A stretch of 64,000 nucleotides of DNA, taken from Natribacillus halophilus (GTDB lineage: Bacteria; Bacillota; Bacilli; Bacillales; Marinococcaceae). Where the stretch lies: NCBI RefSeq assembly GCF_900100185.1, contig NZ_FNEN01000002.1:355187-419186 (forward strand), given 5' to 3'. The notes under the pieces are model-generated. The model was not told where the DNA came from and did no database searches. It saw nothing but the letters and a program-made list of their open reading frames with translations. Shown here piece by piece: positions 46,522 to 55,254 of the stretch (within the stretch, counting starts at the first letter, position 1; the number at the start of each line of letters is the position of its first letter). The position numbers were made by a program, and so were the translations under genes.

Positions 46522-46887
46522 TTAGCGCCTCGTAAATATCGCTTTATCGTCGATTCCTGAAAATATGTCATCTCCTCCCGTTTCCTGTTCGAAATCCTCT
46601 TCAGTAGACATGTTCTCTTGTGTATCTCGCTCTGGTGCGGATTGCTCCCTTTCCGTCACCGGGTCTTTTTCTTCGTTTTTCGTCTCCTGATGATGCATGA
46701 ATTGCAGCAGTTCCTTCGATGCCTCGATATCGCGTACGTCAACATTTCCGAAACGCTCCTGCATCACCTGGACGAGAAACGAAAGTGAATCCCGGATATT
46801 CGATTGCGCATCCAACCACTCATTGATCGATTCCGGATTTCGTTCGGTATTAATTTTCCACGTATACGTCACTCGCTGCTTCGTCAT
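46522..46887 (-). CDS. Candidate ParR-like adaptor protein (121 aa)
   Basis: I infer a DNA-binding partner of the actin-like protein encoded just upstream (8-base gap). The N-terminal half (TYTWKINTERNPESINEWL, then NIRDSLSFLVQVMQERFG) looks like the ribbon-helix-helix proteins (ParR, AlfB) of Gram-positive plasmids: beta strand, helix, helix. The C-terminal half is acidic and disordered and ends with a short conserved-looking tail IFSGIDDKAIFTRR, where ParR proteins contact the filament. Alone it would be a hypothetical protein. Confidence 0.6.
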   Translation of the reverse strand: MTKQRVTYTWKINTERNPESINEWLDAQSNIRDSLSFLVQVMQERFGNVDVRDIEASKELLQFMHHQETKNEEKDPVTEREQSAPERDTQENMSTEEDFEQETGGDDIFSGIDDKAIFTRR

Positions 46888-46895
46888 GGTATCAC

Positions 46896-48035
46896 CTATT
46901 CAGTATATAGAAGTTTTTCGTTAAGAACTTTCAAACCCTCAATATTCATATTCACCGCATAGGCTTCCGGTACCCAGATGATTTCTATCTTCGCTTCATT
47001 GGCATAATCCAGCAGATCTTCATACATATCATCGCGAAATTGAATGCTTCCGCCGCCGTAGACCATGATTTTATCCACTCGCCCGGCCGTGTTCATCGCT
47101 CTTTCCTGTAAATCTTCCAATATGAGTTGTGCCTGTAAATATCTTGCTTCATCCAGGGATTGAACAGCTGTTTCGTGTAAATTGTTCGTTTCATCTTGAT
47201 AGATGTTCATAAATTGTTGGCGGTTCAGGGACAGATGGCCTCCTACCTCGTCTTTAAGAAGTTTAATCGCTTCTTCCGTCGCATGACCTACACCGTGTCT
47301 TTTTCCGTCACAGAGGTCAAGAACGGCATTTTTCTCTTCCGTATAGATATATTCGGTCGTCCCATCCCCGATATCGGCGTGTAAAATATTCTGGTTCGCC
47401 ATATCCTTCGGTTTCATTTTCGACTCATATTCTGCATCGTGATTTTTTAAAATATCCTCTTTTGCGGTTAAGAGCGTATAGAGCGCGGGTACGCCTTCCG
47501 TCGTTACGTTCACCTCATTAAATTTGACCATCACAGTGACCAGTTGATCCGCGACATAAATAATAACGGTGTGGGTACGTCCTTCCAGGCGTTGTTGCAG
47601 ATGTTTGGCTCTCTCATTTGTATGCTCTGAAGCCGGGATCGCCGTTGACAGATTAGCGTCCACCTCCAACACCTGCGGAAGTTCTTCATGTGATTCATAA
47701 TAGTTTTTAACCTCATGACCTGCGATCATACCGAGACAAACGATAACAGGAATATCATGTTTATACTTGTTTCCGAGTTTAATATTGATATTTTCCACCA
47801 TATCGTTAATGCGGCTCGCGCGTTGTCCGACAAAATATGCGCCGTTTTTTTTGATCGCATCGCTCGTTACGTGGATAAGCAAATCCTCTTCGATGCGAGC
47901 GATGCTTTGCGCAAGATTGGTATCTGCTGTTTCCGGAATTTGGTTGACTCTCTTTACGACGGAAGGTTGCGTTAAAAAGCGATCCTCTATGTACATCTTC
48001 GTCTCTGAATTTCCGATATCCGCTGCCATTAACAT
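46896..48035 (-). CDS. parM: ParM/StbA-type actin-like protein
   Basis: 379-residue actin-fold ATPase. Motifs: phosphate 1 AADIGNSETKMYIE, phosphate 2 HADIGDGTTEYI and adenosine MVYGGGSIQF. Such proteins form filaments that push plasmid DNA apart with ParR bound to parC. Here the gene is chromosomal, within 20 kb of oriC. GGGAGAGG precedes the ATG (a second ATG is two codons later). In B. subtilis rpsF follows ychF directly, so this pair looks inserted. Confidence 0.85.
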   Translation of the reverse strand: MLMAADIGNSETKMYIEDRFLTQPSVVKRVNQIPETADTNLAQSIARIEEDLLIHVTSDAIKKNGAYFVGQRASRINDMVENINIKLGNKYKHDIPVIVCLGMIAGHEVKNYYESHEELPQVLEVDANLSTAIPASEHTNERAKHLQQRLEGRTHTVIIYVADQLVTVMVKFNEVNVTTEGVPALYTLLTAKEDILKNHDAEYESKMKPKDMANQNILHADIGDGTTEYIYTEEKNAVLDLCDGKRHGVGHATEEAIKLLKDEVGGHLSLNRQQFMNIYQDETNNLHETAVQSLDEARYLQAQLILEDLQERAMNTAGRVDKIMVYGGGSIQFRDDMYEDLLDYANEAKIEIIWVPEAYAVNMNIEGLKVLNEKLLYTE

Positions 48036-48063
48036 TGTATACCCTCTCCCGTTTTTAAAGATT

Positions 48064-48207
48064 GGATTCTTTGTGGGTTCTTAAAGGATTCCTGAAGAAT
48101 TCTTTGCGGGTTCTTTTTGCAGATATAGAGGCAGATCCCTCGCTGAGTTTCCGCTAAAACACCCGAAAGAATTCTTTGTGGGTCCATTTTTAATTCTTTT
48201 AGGTTTC
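48064..48207. promoter_or_regulatory. Candidate centromere (parC-like) direct repeats upstream of parM
   Basis: The 15-mer ATTCTTTGYGGGTYC occurs at 48066, 48099 and 48171, and a weaker copy (12/15) at 48193. Repeated direct motifs directly in front of the parM start are the usual form of parC and of ParR autoregulation. Function is inferred from position. Confidence 0.6.
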
Positions 48208-48326
48208 TTTAAGCCTTCCTCTTATTTTAACACTAGTTTGCTTGATTAAATAGATTATACTATGCAAAAAATAGATTAGCAAAAAGTTATCGTAAAAAGC
48301 TCCCCCTCCCCTATCGCTTTATCCAT

Positions 48327-48546
48327 AAAGAAAACTTGGCTTATCGCCAAGCCTGCGAAAGCCTTAGTTGCACTTATGCATGATAAGAAACCATCATGGC
48401 GGCTGAGCATACCGCCACCATCTATCATGAAAACAACTGATTTAGCGCAAAAAGTATAATCGTGACATATGTTGGTTATACTGATTGGTTTGCGCTGCTC
48501 CAATAATGGTTGTTTTCATACAAAAGTTATACTTTCTTATCTGCAA
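48327..48546 (+). repeat. Dispersed hairpin element, copy 3 (interrupted)
   Basis: The first part (48327-48390) runs to GATAAGAAA, and the last part (48525-48546) resumes at AGTTATACTTTCTTATCTGC. The 134 bases between are foreign to the element and are listed separately. Together the halves rebuild a near-complete copy. Confidence 0.85.
48391..48524. mobile_element. Small palindromic insertion inside copy 3
   Basis: About 134 bp without coding capacity. It has a small hairpin (GGCGG/CCGCC near 48399-48415) and a long nested palindrome from 48427 to 48519: ATGAAAACAAC/GTTGTTTTCAT outside, GCGCAAA/TTTGCGC in the middle, AGTATAA/TTATACT inside. AAA on both sides may be a target duplication. It looks like a non-autonomous MITE. 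Confidence 0.6.
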
Positions 48547-48573
48547 AAAAAGAGCGGGTGTTGATCCGCTCTT
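48544..48573 (-). terminator. Terminator of ychF
   Basis: Perfect stem AAGAGCGG/CCGCTCTT followed by a seven-T run on the minus strand. It overlaps the ychF stop codon and touches repeat copy 3. Confidence 0.9.
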
Positions 48574-49672
48574 AAACGTTGAATCGAAAATGGATGACAT
48601 CGCCGTCCTGGACGATATAGTCCTTACCCTCCAGGCGAACCTTACCTGCTTCTTTTGCCCGAGCCGTTGAGCCATAATATTGCAGGTCAGTAAATGACAC
48701 AACCTCGGCACGGATAAACCCTCGTTCAAAATCAGAATGGATCACTCCGGCTGCCTGCGGCGCTTTCGTCCCCTCTTTGATCGTCCAGGCACGCACCTCG
48801 GGTTCACCGGCGGTAAAATACGTATTCAACCCGAGTAATTCATAAGATGTTCTAATTAAACGGTTTAAGCCAGGCTCAGTCAGGCCAAGATCGTCTAGAA
48901 ATGATTGACGATCTTCTCCATCAAGCTCTGCGATCTCTGCTTCAATATCCGCACAGATGGTAATCACTTCTGCTCCTTCTTCAGCCGCCACTGCCCTAAC
49001 CTGCTTAACGTAGTCGTTTTCTTCTTCTTCGAGCAGGCTCTCTTCATTCACGTTCGCCACGTATAAAATCGGTTTTTTCGTGAGCAGTTGGAATCCTTTT
49101 GCAATCTTTTCTTCATCTTGATTTAAACTTACACTGCGCGCGGGCTTTTCCGCTTCCAGCGCTGTCATTATCTTTTCCAATACCGCCTGTTCGGCGATCG
49201 CTTCTTTATCCTTTGATTTTGCCTGTTTGCCGACTTTGTCCAGGCGCTTGCTTACCGTTTCCAAATCGGCCAAAATCAGCTCCAAATTAATCACTTCGAT
49301 ATCTCTCACCGGATCCACACTACCGGATACGTGCGTAATATCTCCATCGTCGAAACAGCGGACGACATGTGATATCGCATCTACTTCCCGAATATTCGAG
49401 AGAAATTGATTTCCCAACCCTTCGCCACGGTTTGCACCCTTTACGATGCCGGCAATGTCCGTAAATTCGAAGCCCGTCGGAATCGTTTTTTTTGGATTCA
49501 CCAAGTCGGTTAAAACGTGTAAACGTTCATCAGGTACATCAACGATCCCCACATTCGGATCAATCGTGGCAAACGGATAATTGGCCGCTTCAGCTCCGGC
49601 CTGTGTAATTGCATTAAATAACGTGGACTTGCCTACATTGGGCAACCCCACGATGCCTGTTGTTAACGCCAT
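48572..49672 (-). CDS. ychF: YchF/Obg-family redox-regulated ATPase
   Basis: 366-residue P-loop protein with G1 [12 protein letters not shown] and a C-terminal TGS-like domain. Although GTPase-like, this family prefers ATP. It associates with ribosomes and oxidative stress control. It is followed by a strong terminator, then the ParM region; yyzM is upstream. Confidence 0.95.
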   Translation of the reverse strand: MALTTGIVGLPNVGKSTLFNAITQAGAEAANYPFATIDPNVGIVDVPDERLHVLTDLVNPKKTIPTGFEFTDIAGIVKGANRGEGLGNQFLSNIREVDAISHVVRCFDDGDITHVSGSVDPVRDIEVINLELILADLETVSKRLDKVGKQAKSKDKEAIAEQAVLEKIMTALEAEKPARSVSLNQDEEKIAKGFQLLTKKPILYVANVNEESLLEEEENDYVKQVRAVAAEEGAEVITICADIEAEIAELDGEDRQSFLDDLGLTEPGLNRLIRTSYELLGLNTYFTAGEPEVRAWTIKEGTKAPQAAGVIHSDFERGFIRAEVVSFTDLQYYGSTARAKEAGKVRLEGKDYIVQDGDVIHFRFNV

Positions 49673-49687
49673 AGTCTTTTTCCCTTC

Positions 49688-49885
49688 CTATTCTTCAGCT
49701 GTTTCCAGTACTTTTTTCATTTTACGGGTGAACGTCTTGCGCGGGATCAAAACACTGTGTCCACATCCCTGACATTTGATGCGGATATCCATGCCCATGC
49801 GAATAATTTTCCAGCGATTTTCTCCGCACGGATGTGGTTTTTTCATTTCGACGATATCATTGAGTTGAAAGGTTTTGTCCGACAA
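49688..49885 (-). CDS. yyzM: DUF951 protein YyzM
   Basis: 65-residue protein. NDIVEMKKPHPCGENRWKI and the CQGC pair suggest a small zinc-binding fold (Cys in PHPCG and CQGC). Start is TTG at 49885 with AAGGAG eight bases upstream. Conserved next to ychF; role unknown. Confidence 0.85.
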   Translation of the reverse strand: MSDKTFQLNDIVEMKKPHPCGENRWKIIRMGMDIRIKCQGCGHSVLIPRKTFTRKMKKVLETAEE

Positions 49886-49987
49886 CGTTCCCGCTCCTTT
49901 CACAATGGCTGGCTAAAAGGACAGTGTGTATTATATCATACTTTTCGCAGAATAGGGAGGGATTACCGCTGCAAGCTATGAACGTGA

Positions 49988-51004
49988 TCATTCCAGATTG
50001 TCAGATATAAACGGGTGCAGGAGAACCGCCCCGAGTAAATAGAGATTGACAACACCGTAAAGCGGGTAAAGAAACCCTACAAGCGTAGAAAATCCAAAAA
50101 TTGTCATCGGCAGAAGAGGAAAAATGATCACTAACGCGAGTATCCAGGCCGGCCCATTGAGCACACGGCGAAAACGACTGATTAAACCGATGATATTCGC
50201 GGCCGCAGTCGTAAATATCGCAGTGAATAAAAGGACAGTCATAGCCAGAATAAGGATAGACGGATAAGTGCTCAATATCGAAAACAATGGGATTTCATAA
50301 AGTAAAATATCATCAGCTACAACGAGTAACGACTGGTTGTACAAATAAGAAACCCCACCGAGCATCAAGCCGCTGCCTACGGTGGCAATCCAGATTTCCC
50401 CTTCATGCTGAATTCTCGTTCCGATCACCGCGAGAACGGCAACGATAGGCAACAAATTCAGTCCCATAAACATAAGTGCCGAAGGCCAGTTGGTTTGCGC
50501 TCCCCATTCGAGTACAAAGCCACCATCATTGGACATTTGAAATAAAACCAGAATCCCGATTAAAGCAGCAATCAGCGCCGGCGTAAGTATATTATTGACA
50601 GAAGTTAATCCGTTCAGGTCCCAGATGAACAACACGACCAGCAAACCACACATGAGCATCACGCCGCTCCAATAAGGAAATTCAAACGTTTCCAGCGTCG
50701 CTCCCCCACCGGATATCATGATTCCTGTAGTCGTAAATAAATATATAATAATCATTGCATCATAAAATTTAGACACACGCTTGCCCAACAACGTCTCCAA
50801 CACGCTCACATAATTTTCCGCCCCCTGCTGAATACTCAGTTTTAAAATGATAGCAGAACTGATCGTAAAAAGAATGCTAAACAGTATAATGGCAACCACG
50901 CTATCTTCACCAAAGAATTGCCATATTTCCCGTCCGGACGCATAACCGGCACCAATCATCGTTCCCGTCAGCAGAAACATCCATTTTAACCCACGTCCGA
51001 TCAT
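49988..51004 (-). CDS. ykvI: YkvI-family membrane transporter
   Basis: 338 residues and about ten transmembrane helices. The first helix carries GTMIGAGYASGREIWQFF, the broken-helix motif of LeuT-fold transporters. Related YkvI proteins are uncharacterised; the substrate is unknown. GGGAGAG precedes the ATG. Confidence 0.8.
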   Translation of the reverse strand: MIGRGLKWMFLLTGTMIGAGYASGREIWQFFGEDSVVAIILFSILFTISSAIILKLSIQQGAENYVSVLETLLGKRVSKFYDAMIIIYLFTTTGIMISGGGATLETFEFPYWSGVMLMCGLLVVLFIWDLNGLTSVNNILTPALIAALIGILVLFQMSNDGGFVLEWGAQTNWPSALMFMGLNLLPIVAVLAVIGTRIQHEGEIWIATVGSGLMLGGVSYLYNQSLLVVADDILLYEIPLFSILSTYPSILILAMTVLLFTAIFTTAAANIIGLISRFRRVLNGPAWILALVIIFPLLPMTIFGFSTLVGFLYPLYGVVNLYLLGAVLLHPFISDNLE

Positions 51005-51127
51005 TCAATGTCTCTCCCTTGTCTTAGAACGTTCGTTATTGCCTGGACATCATTGTTCTGATCCAAGACGTATAGAACGGTCAAGATTCCCTTATACTGG
51101 GACTAGTATGAAAAAGGAGAGCTGGGT

Positions 51128-51784
51128 ATGTCTTATAAAAGATCTTTTTCAAAAGAACGCACCTTTCAATGTCAGTATCATGTCGATGATGAGATGGTGC
51201 ACCCTTTCGCGGATCAATTTTTTCAAAAAATAAAACATCTTTCTTTACATACCGATATCGTTATCGTCTGTATCGGGACGGATCGTTCCACAGGAGATTC
51301 TTTCGGCCCGTTAACAGGAACGATGATCACTGAGAACAGTCCACGCAGTCTGGACGTCTATGGAACCCTCCACCATCCTGTCCATGCATTGAATTTGCAG
51401 GAAACAATAAATCATATCATGGCTGAATACAGGCAGCCATTGATCATTGCCATAGATGCCAGCATGGGAAAACCGCAAAACGTTGGTCGGATCACTTTTG
51501 CATCAGGGCCGGTAAGCCCGGGAAGTGCCGTTAACAAGCAGCTTCCGGACATCGGCCATATGCACATCACAGCTACCGTCAATGTCGGAGGAATGATGGA
51601 ATACTTCGTCCTGCAGAATACACGTCTAAACCTCGTCATGAAACTCGCCGAACGAACGTCAGAGGCTATATTAAAAGCGGATCGCTGGTTGTATCAACCG
51701 CCGAGCACTGCCACACCCTCGCGGCGCCACCACTCCATCATCCACCCGTCTGCACAGGAGTTGTCCGCCCCATCCAATGAATAA
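51128..51784 (+). CDS. yyaC: Sporulation protein YyaC (GPR-like fold)
   Basis: 218-residue protein with the GPR/hydrogenase-maturation-protease fold. The segment VIVCIGTDRSTGDSFGPLTG and DASMGKPQNVG are diagnostic. Expression in B. subtilis is in sporulating cells. The C-terminal 25 residues are an unusual Ser/His/Pro-rich tail. GGAGAG precedes the ATG. Converges on the DUF554 gene. Confidence 0.92.
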   Translation: MSYKRSFSKERTFQCQYHVDDEMVHPFADQFFQKIKHLSLHTDIVIVCIGTDRSTGDSFGPLTGTMITENSPRSLDVYGTLHHPVHALNLQETINHIMAEYRQPLIIAIDASMGKPQNVGRITFASGPVSPGSAVNKQLPDIGHMHITATVNVGGMMEYFVLQNTRLNLVMKLAERTSEAILKADRWLYQPPSTATPSRRHHSIIHPSAQELSAPSNE

Positions 51785-51796
51785 GGCGGACATCAA

Positions 51797-52501
51797 TCAG
51801 AAGGCATATAGCAAGGATGTGATAACGAACACGACGAGAATCGCCGGCAAAAGGTTGGCAACCTTAATATCGACAATACCGAGCAGCCGCAGCCCAATAG
51901 CGACGATCATCACGCCTCCTGCCGCCGTCATCTCCGTGATGAACATTTCCAGCAGCGGGCCGGGAATGACGCGATTGATCAGGCCGGCTAACAAAGCAAT
52001 CGTTCCCTGATACAGCACAACCGGAATAACTGAAAACAACACACCGACCCCCAGCATGGATGCAAAAAACAGCGATGAAAAGCCATCAAGCATCGCTTTG
52101 GTATAGAGTAAACTGTGGTCCAGGCGGAGCCCGCTATCAAGCGCACCGAGCACCGCCATGGCACCGACGACGTAGACGAGGGAGGCGGTGACAAAACCCT
52201 TGGCGAATAACCCTTCTCCGTCACGACTTCCTACCCTTTTTTCAATCCAGCGCCCAAACGCGTTCAAATGATCCTCAATGCGCCACCATTCCCCGAGGGC
52301 GCCTCCGATAACAAGGCTGCCAATGGTAATCAGAAATTGCTCGCTTTCCAGCCCCATACCGATCCCCAGCAAAATAACAGCCAACGCGATGGCCTGCATA
52401 ACTGTCGTTTTCACTCTTTCCGGAATACGTTTAAAAATTAAGCCCAGCAGCGAACCGATGATAATCGCAACGCCATTCACCAATGTCCCGAGTAAAACCA
52501 T
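51797..52501 (-). CDS. DUF554 membrane protein
   Basis: 234-residue integral protein with about seven helices, starting GTLVNGVAIIIGSLLGLIFK; the signature YTKAMLDGFSSLFFASMLGVGV is typical. YdfK-type proteins of unknown function, sometimes annotated as transporters. AAGGGG precedes the ATG. Confidence 0.88.
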   Translation of the reverse strand: MVLLGTLVNGVAIIIGSLLGLIFKRIPERVKTTVMQAIALAVILLGIGMGLESEQFLITIGSLVIGGALGEWWRIEDHLNAFGRWIEKRVGSRDGEGLFAKGFVTASLVYVVGAMAVLGALDSGLRLDHSLLYTKAMLDGFSSLFFASMLGVGVLFSVIPVVLYQGTIALLAGLINRVIPGPLLEMFITEMTAAGGVMIVAIGLRLLGIVDIKVANLLPAILVVFVITSLLYAF

Positions 52502-52555
52502 TCTTCTTTTGATCCCCTTTTATCTACTGTGAACGAAAAACAATATTATTCTATA

Positions 52556-52605
52556 TTAACACTTCACTTAATATCATGCTATAATACAAAATGAATATTC
52601 ATTCA
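52556..52605 (+). promoter_or_regulatory. Promoter of the beta-oxidation pair with FadR-like operator
   Basis: TTAACA (52556-52561), 18-bp spacer and TATAAT (52580-52585) form a promoter. AAAATGAATATTCATTCA (52588-52605) matches 16 of 18 bases of the Bacillus FadR operator TGAATGAATATTCATTCA and covers the transcription start. FadR represses fatty-acid degradation until acyl-CoA relieves it. Confidence 0.8.
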
Positions 52606-52626
52606 GTTTCAGAAAGGGTGATGATT

Positions 52627-53400
52627 ATGTCACTGGCAGGAAAAACGGCCATTATAACCGGAGGCAGCAATGGTATGGGGAAGGCGATGGCTACGCGTTT
52701 TGCTTCTCAAGGCGCTCATGTCGTCATTACCGGGCGCAGCGAAGAGCGACTTCAAGAGGCGAAAACAGACATTCTAGGCGAAAGCAATGCAGGCGTTCTA
52801 ACCGTGCAAATGGATGTCCGAGACCGTGAGGATGTACAGCGAACCATCGATGAAACAAAAGATACCTTCGGCCCCATCGACATTCTCGTTAATAACGCTG
52901 CGGGCAATTTCATTTCACCGGCAGAAGATTTATCCGAAAATGGCTGGAAAGCGGTCATTGACATTTGCTTGAATGGAACTTGGAATTGTACTCAGCTTAT
53001 CGGCCGGGAAATGATCGCTCACAAACGAGGTGGAGCCATTCTCAACATGATCGCTACATACGCCTGGACCGGTTCGGCCGGCGTCGTTCACTCGGCAGCC
53101 GCTAAAGGGGGAATCCTCGCTTTAACCAAATCCCTGGCCGTGGAGTGGGGGGAATATGACATTCGTGTTAACGCGATGGCACCGGGACCCATCGAAAATA
53201 CCGGCGGCGCAGACAAGCTATTTGCTTCGGAAGACGCCGTTAAACAAATGAAAAAGATCAATCCTCTCACTGATATCGGCAAGCTGGATGACGTTGCTGA
53301 TGCTGCGGAATTTCTCGTCTCCAGTCAATCCCGTTTTGTCAACGGAGACTGCATGACCGTAGATGGCGGTCAATGGCTTGCTCAGAGCCGATATTTATGA
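52627..53400 (+). CDS. fadH: 2,4-dienoyl-CoA reductase-type SDR
   Basis: 257-residue short-chain dehydrogenase needed for oxidation of unsaturated fatty acids. The cofactor motif is TGGSNGMGKAMA and NNAAGNF follows. As in bacterial dienoyl-CoA reductases, the usual YxxxK is replaced: the stretch reads HSAAAKGGI, keeping the Lys. The ATG at 52627 has AAGGGTG six bases upstream. The FadR-like site supports this role over a generic SDR. Confidence 0.82.
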   Translation: MSLAGKTAIITGGSNGMGKAMATRFASQGAHVVITGRSEERLQEAKTDILGESNAGVLTVQMDVRDREDVQRTIDETKDTFGPIDILVNNAAGNFISPAEDLSENGWKAVIDICLNGTWNCTQLIGREMIAHKRGGAILNMIATYAWTGSAGVVHSAAAKGGILALTKSLAVEWGEYDIRVNAMAPGPIENTGGADKLFASEDAVKQMKKINPLTDIGKLDDVADAAEFLVSSQSRFVNGDCMTVDGGQWLAQSRYL

Positions 53401-53420
53401 TTCCGGGGGAGGGTAAAAGA

Positions 53421-54200
53421 ATGGAACCACTTATGATCGATACACAGGAAGGCATACGAACGATCACGATCAACCGTCCCGAACGTATGAATGCGATTAA
53501 TGATGATATCAGTTTGCAAATCGAGCAAGCGTTTGCTGACGCTTCCGCCGATGATGACGTTCGAGTCGTCGTTATCACCGGTAAAGGCCGAGCGTTTTGC
53601 TCAGGACTCGATCTTTCGGAAATGTCGGATGCGTTTGGCAGTCGGCATGAACAGTTGGATGAACTGGGCTGGGTCGGGCGGCAGGCGCTCAGTATCGTCC
53701 ACTGTGACAAACCCGTTATTGCTGCCGTGAACGGCATTGCCGCGGGGGCTGGGTTATCACTTGCCCTGGCTTGTGATATGCGCTTCATGTCGGACCAGAC
53801 ACGGGTCACGACCGGTTATGTCCGGCGCGGCCTAAGTCCCGATGCCGGCATGAGTTATTTTTTACCTCGCTTGATCGGTCAAGCCAAAGCCGCGCAAATG
53901 ATTTTTACAGGCCGAGATATTTACCCTGACGAAGCTGAGCGCACGGGACTGGTCAACGAAGTCTTTCCCGATGAGGCATTTCATGATCGTGTCATGGACA
54001 TTTCCCGGGAAATAACCGCAGGCCCCCCGATCGCCCTAACCTTCTCCAAAAGGCTTCTGACCGCAGACGCGGACGCTGAACTTTCGGCGCTATTAAAACA
54101 GGAATATGCCTATATTAAACGTTGTTTCGCGACGAAAGATGTCGAAGAAGGCATCCAGGCCTTTTTGGAAAAGCGTAAACCCAACTTTCAGGGGGAATAA
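53421..54200 (+). CDS. Enoyl-CoA hydratase/isomerase
   Basis: 259-residue crotonase-fold enzyme. The oxyanion-hole segments are GRAFCSGLDLSEM and AVNGIAAGAGLSLALACDMRF. The usual catalytic Glu pair is only partly recognisable, so isomerase or hydratase cannot be separated. GGGGGAGGG precedes the ATG. It follows fadH by 20 bases as a second gene of the FadR-controlled unit. Confidence 0.88.
   Translation: MEPLMIDTQEGIRTITINRPERMNAINDDISLQIEQAFADASADDDVRVVVITGKGRAFCSGLDLSEMSDAFGSRHEQLDELGWVGRQALSIVHCDKPVIAAVNGIAAGAGLSLALACDMRFMSDQTRVTTGYVRRGLSPDAGMSYFLPRLIGQAKAAQMIFTGRDIYPDEAERTGLVNEVFPDEAFHDRVMDISREITAGPPIALTFSKRLLTADADAELSALLKQEYAYIKRCFATKDVEEGIQAFLEKRKPNFQGE
54001..54014. other. Noc-binding site (NBS)
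   Basis: ATTTCCCGGGAAAT is a perfect match to the 14-bp B. subtilis NBS consensus. It lies inside the enoyl-CoA hydratase gene, about 2 kb from noc. Confidence 0.85.
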
Positions 54201-54215
54201 CTTGGACAACCGTCT

Positions 54216-54310
54216 ATTCGGACAAATCCACTGGATGATCGGTGAAAAATGTCCTTATCGATCATTCATTCGGACACAAACAGTATCAAACGTTAAAAAT
54301 TGTCCGAATA
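54216..54310. repeat. 52-bp tandem hairpin array E
   Basis: ATTCGGACA starts two units at 54216 and 54268 (52 bp). Inverted arms TTCGGACAA/TTGTCCGAA give a stem in each. The units otherwise differ considerably. Located between the convergent ends of the hydratase and parB genes. Confidence 0.7.
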
Positions 54311-54367
54311 GGATGCTCATATGCACTAAACTTGCAACCGGAGAAATGTTTGTAAAGAATGGATAAG

Positions 54368-54392
54368 AAAAAGGGGCCGATCGGCCCCTTTT
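54368..54392. terminator. Bidirectional terminator of parB
   Basis: Perfect palindrome AAAAGGGGCCGATCGGCCCC with Ts following on both strands, eight bases past the parB stop. Confidence 0.92.
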
Positions 54393-54399
54393 ACAACGG

Positions 54400-55254
54400 T
54401 TATGCTTTATCGTGGTCCAACAATTCGAGGATGCGTTCCAAGTCTTCATCCGTTAAAAATTCTATTTCTATTTTGCCTCGCTTTTTGCCCTTTTTAATAT
54501 GGACGGATGTGCCAAAATACGTCTGAAGCGTGTGTTCCTGTTCGCGGATATAAGCCGATGGCTGTTTCTCTTTTTTCTTTGGCTTGCTGGTAGGACCCCG
54601 GTTGTTGACCCGCTGCACAAGTTCTTCCGTCTGGCGGACATTGAGTGCTTGCTCCTTGACGGCTTTCACGGCATCCGGTACTTCTTTTTCCTGCTTGATG
54701 CCGAGAAGGGCACGTCCATGCCCCATCGATAATTCCCCGTCGCCAATCGCTTGTTGAATCGTTTTGGGCAATTGCAGCAGCCGCAGGTGATTAGCGATAT
54801 GAGGACGGCTTTTGCCAAGCTGTTTGGCCAGTTGTTCTTGCGTGAAGTCAAAATGATCCATTAGCTTCGCGTACGCCCGTGATTCTTCCAGCGGATTGAG
54901 ATCTTCCCGTTGTAAGTTTTCAATCAACGCAATTTCCATCATCCGATCATCCGTCAAATCCTTGACGATGGCAGGAACGGCTTCAAGCTGACTGTTCTGT
55001 GCCGCCCGAAAACGACGTTCCCCCGCCACAATCTCGTAACCTTTAATGCTCTTTCGTACGATGAGCGGTTGCAGAATTCCATGGCGTTTGATGGAGGCAC
55101 TTAAATCGTCGATCGCTTGTTCATTAAACTGCTTCCTCGGCTGATAGGGGTTGACGCGCAAATCCTCAAGAGCAATATTATGCACCGCTTCCTCGCTCGT
55201 CTCCAGTTCATCCGGAAAAAGAGCATTGAGGCCTCTTCCTAATCCTTTAGGCAC
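54400..55254 (-). CDS. parB: Chromosome-partition protein ParB (Spo0J)
   Basis: 284-residue CTPase/DNA clamp that loads at parS (one perfect site at 26.5 kb). Features: [13 protein letters not shown] at the start, ParB motif GERRFRAAQ, helix-turn-helix around [18 protein letters not shown], and a C-terminal dimer domain. GTG at 55254 is preceded by AAGGAAGTGG; it overlaps the parA end by eight bases. Confidence 0.97.
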   Translation of the reverse strand: MPKGLGRGLNALFPDELETSEEAVHNIALEDLRVNPYQPRKQFNEQAIDDLSASIKRHGILQPLIVRKSIKGYEIVAGERRFRAAQNSQLEAVPAIVKDLTDDRMMEIALIENLQREDLNPLEESRAYAKLMDHFDFTQEQLAKQLGKSRPHIANHLRLLQLPKTIQQAIGDGELSMGHGRALLGIKQEKEVPDAVKAVKEQALNVRQTEELVQRVNNRGPTSKPKKKEKQPSAYIREQEHTLQTYFGTSVHIKKGKKRGKIEIEFLTDEDLERILELLDHDKA

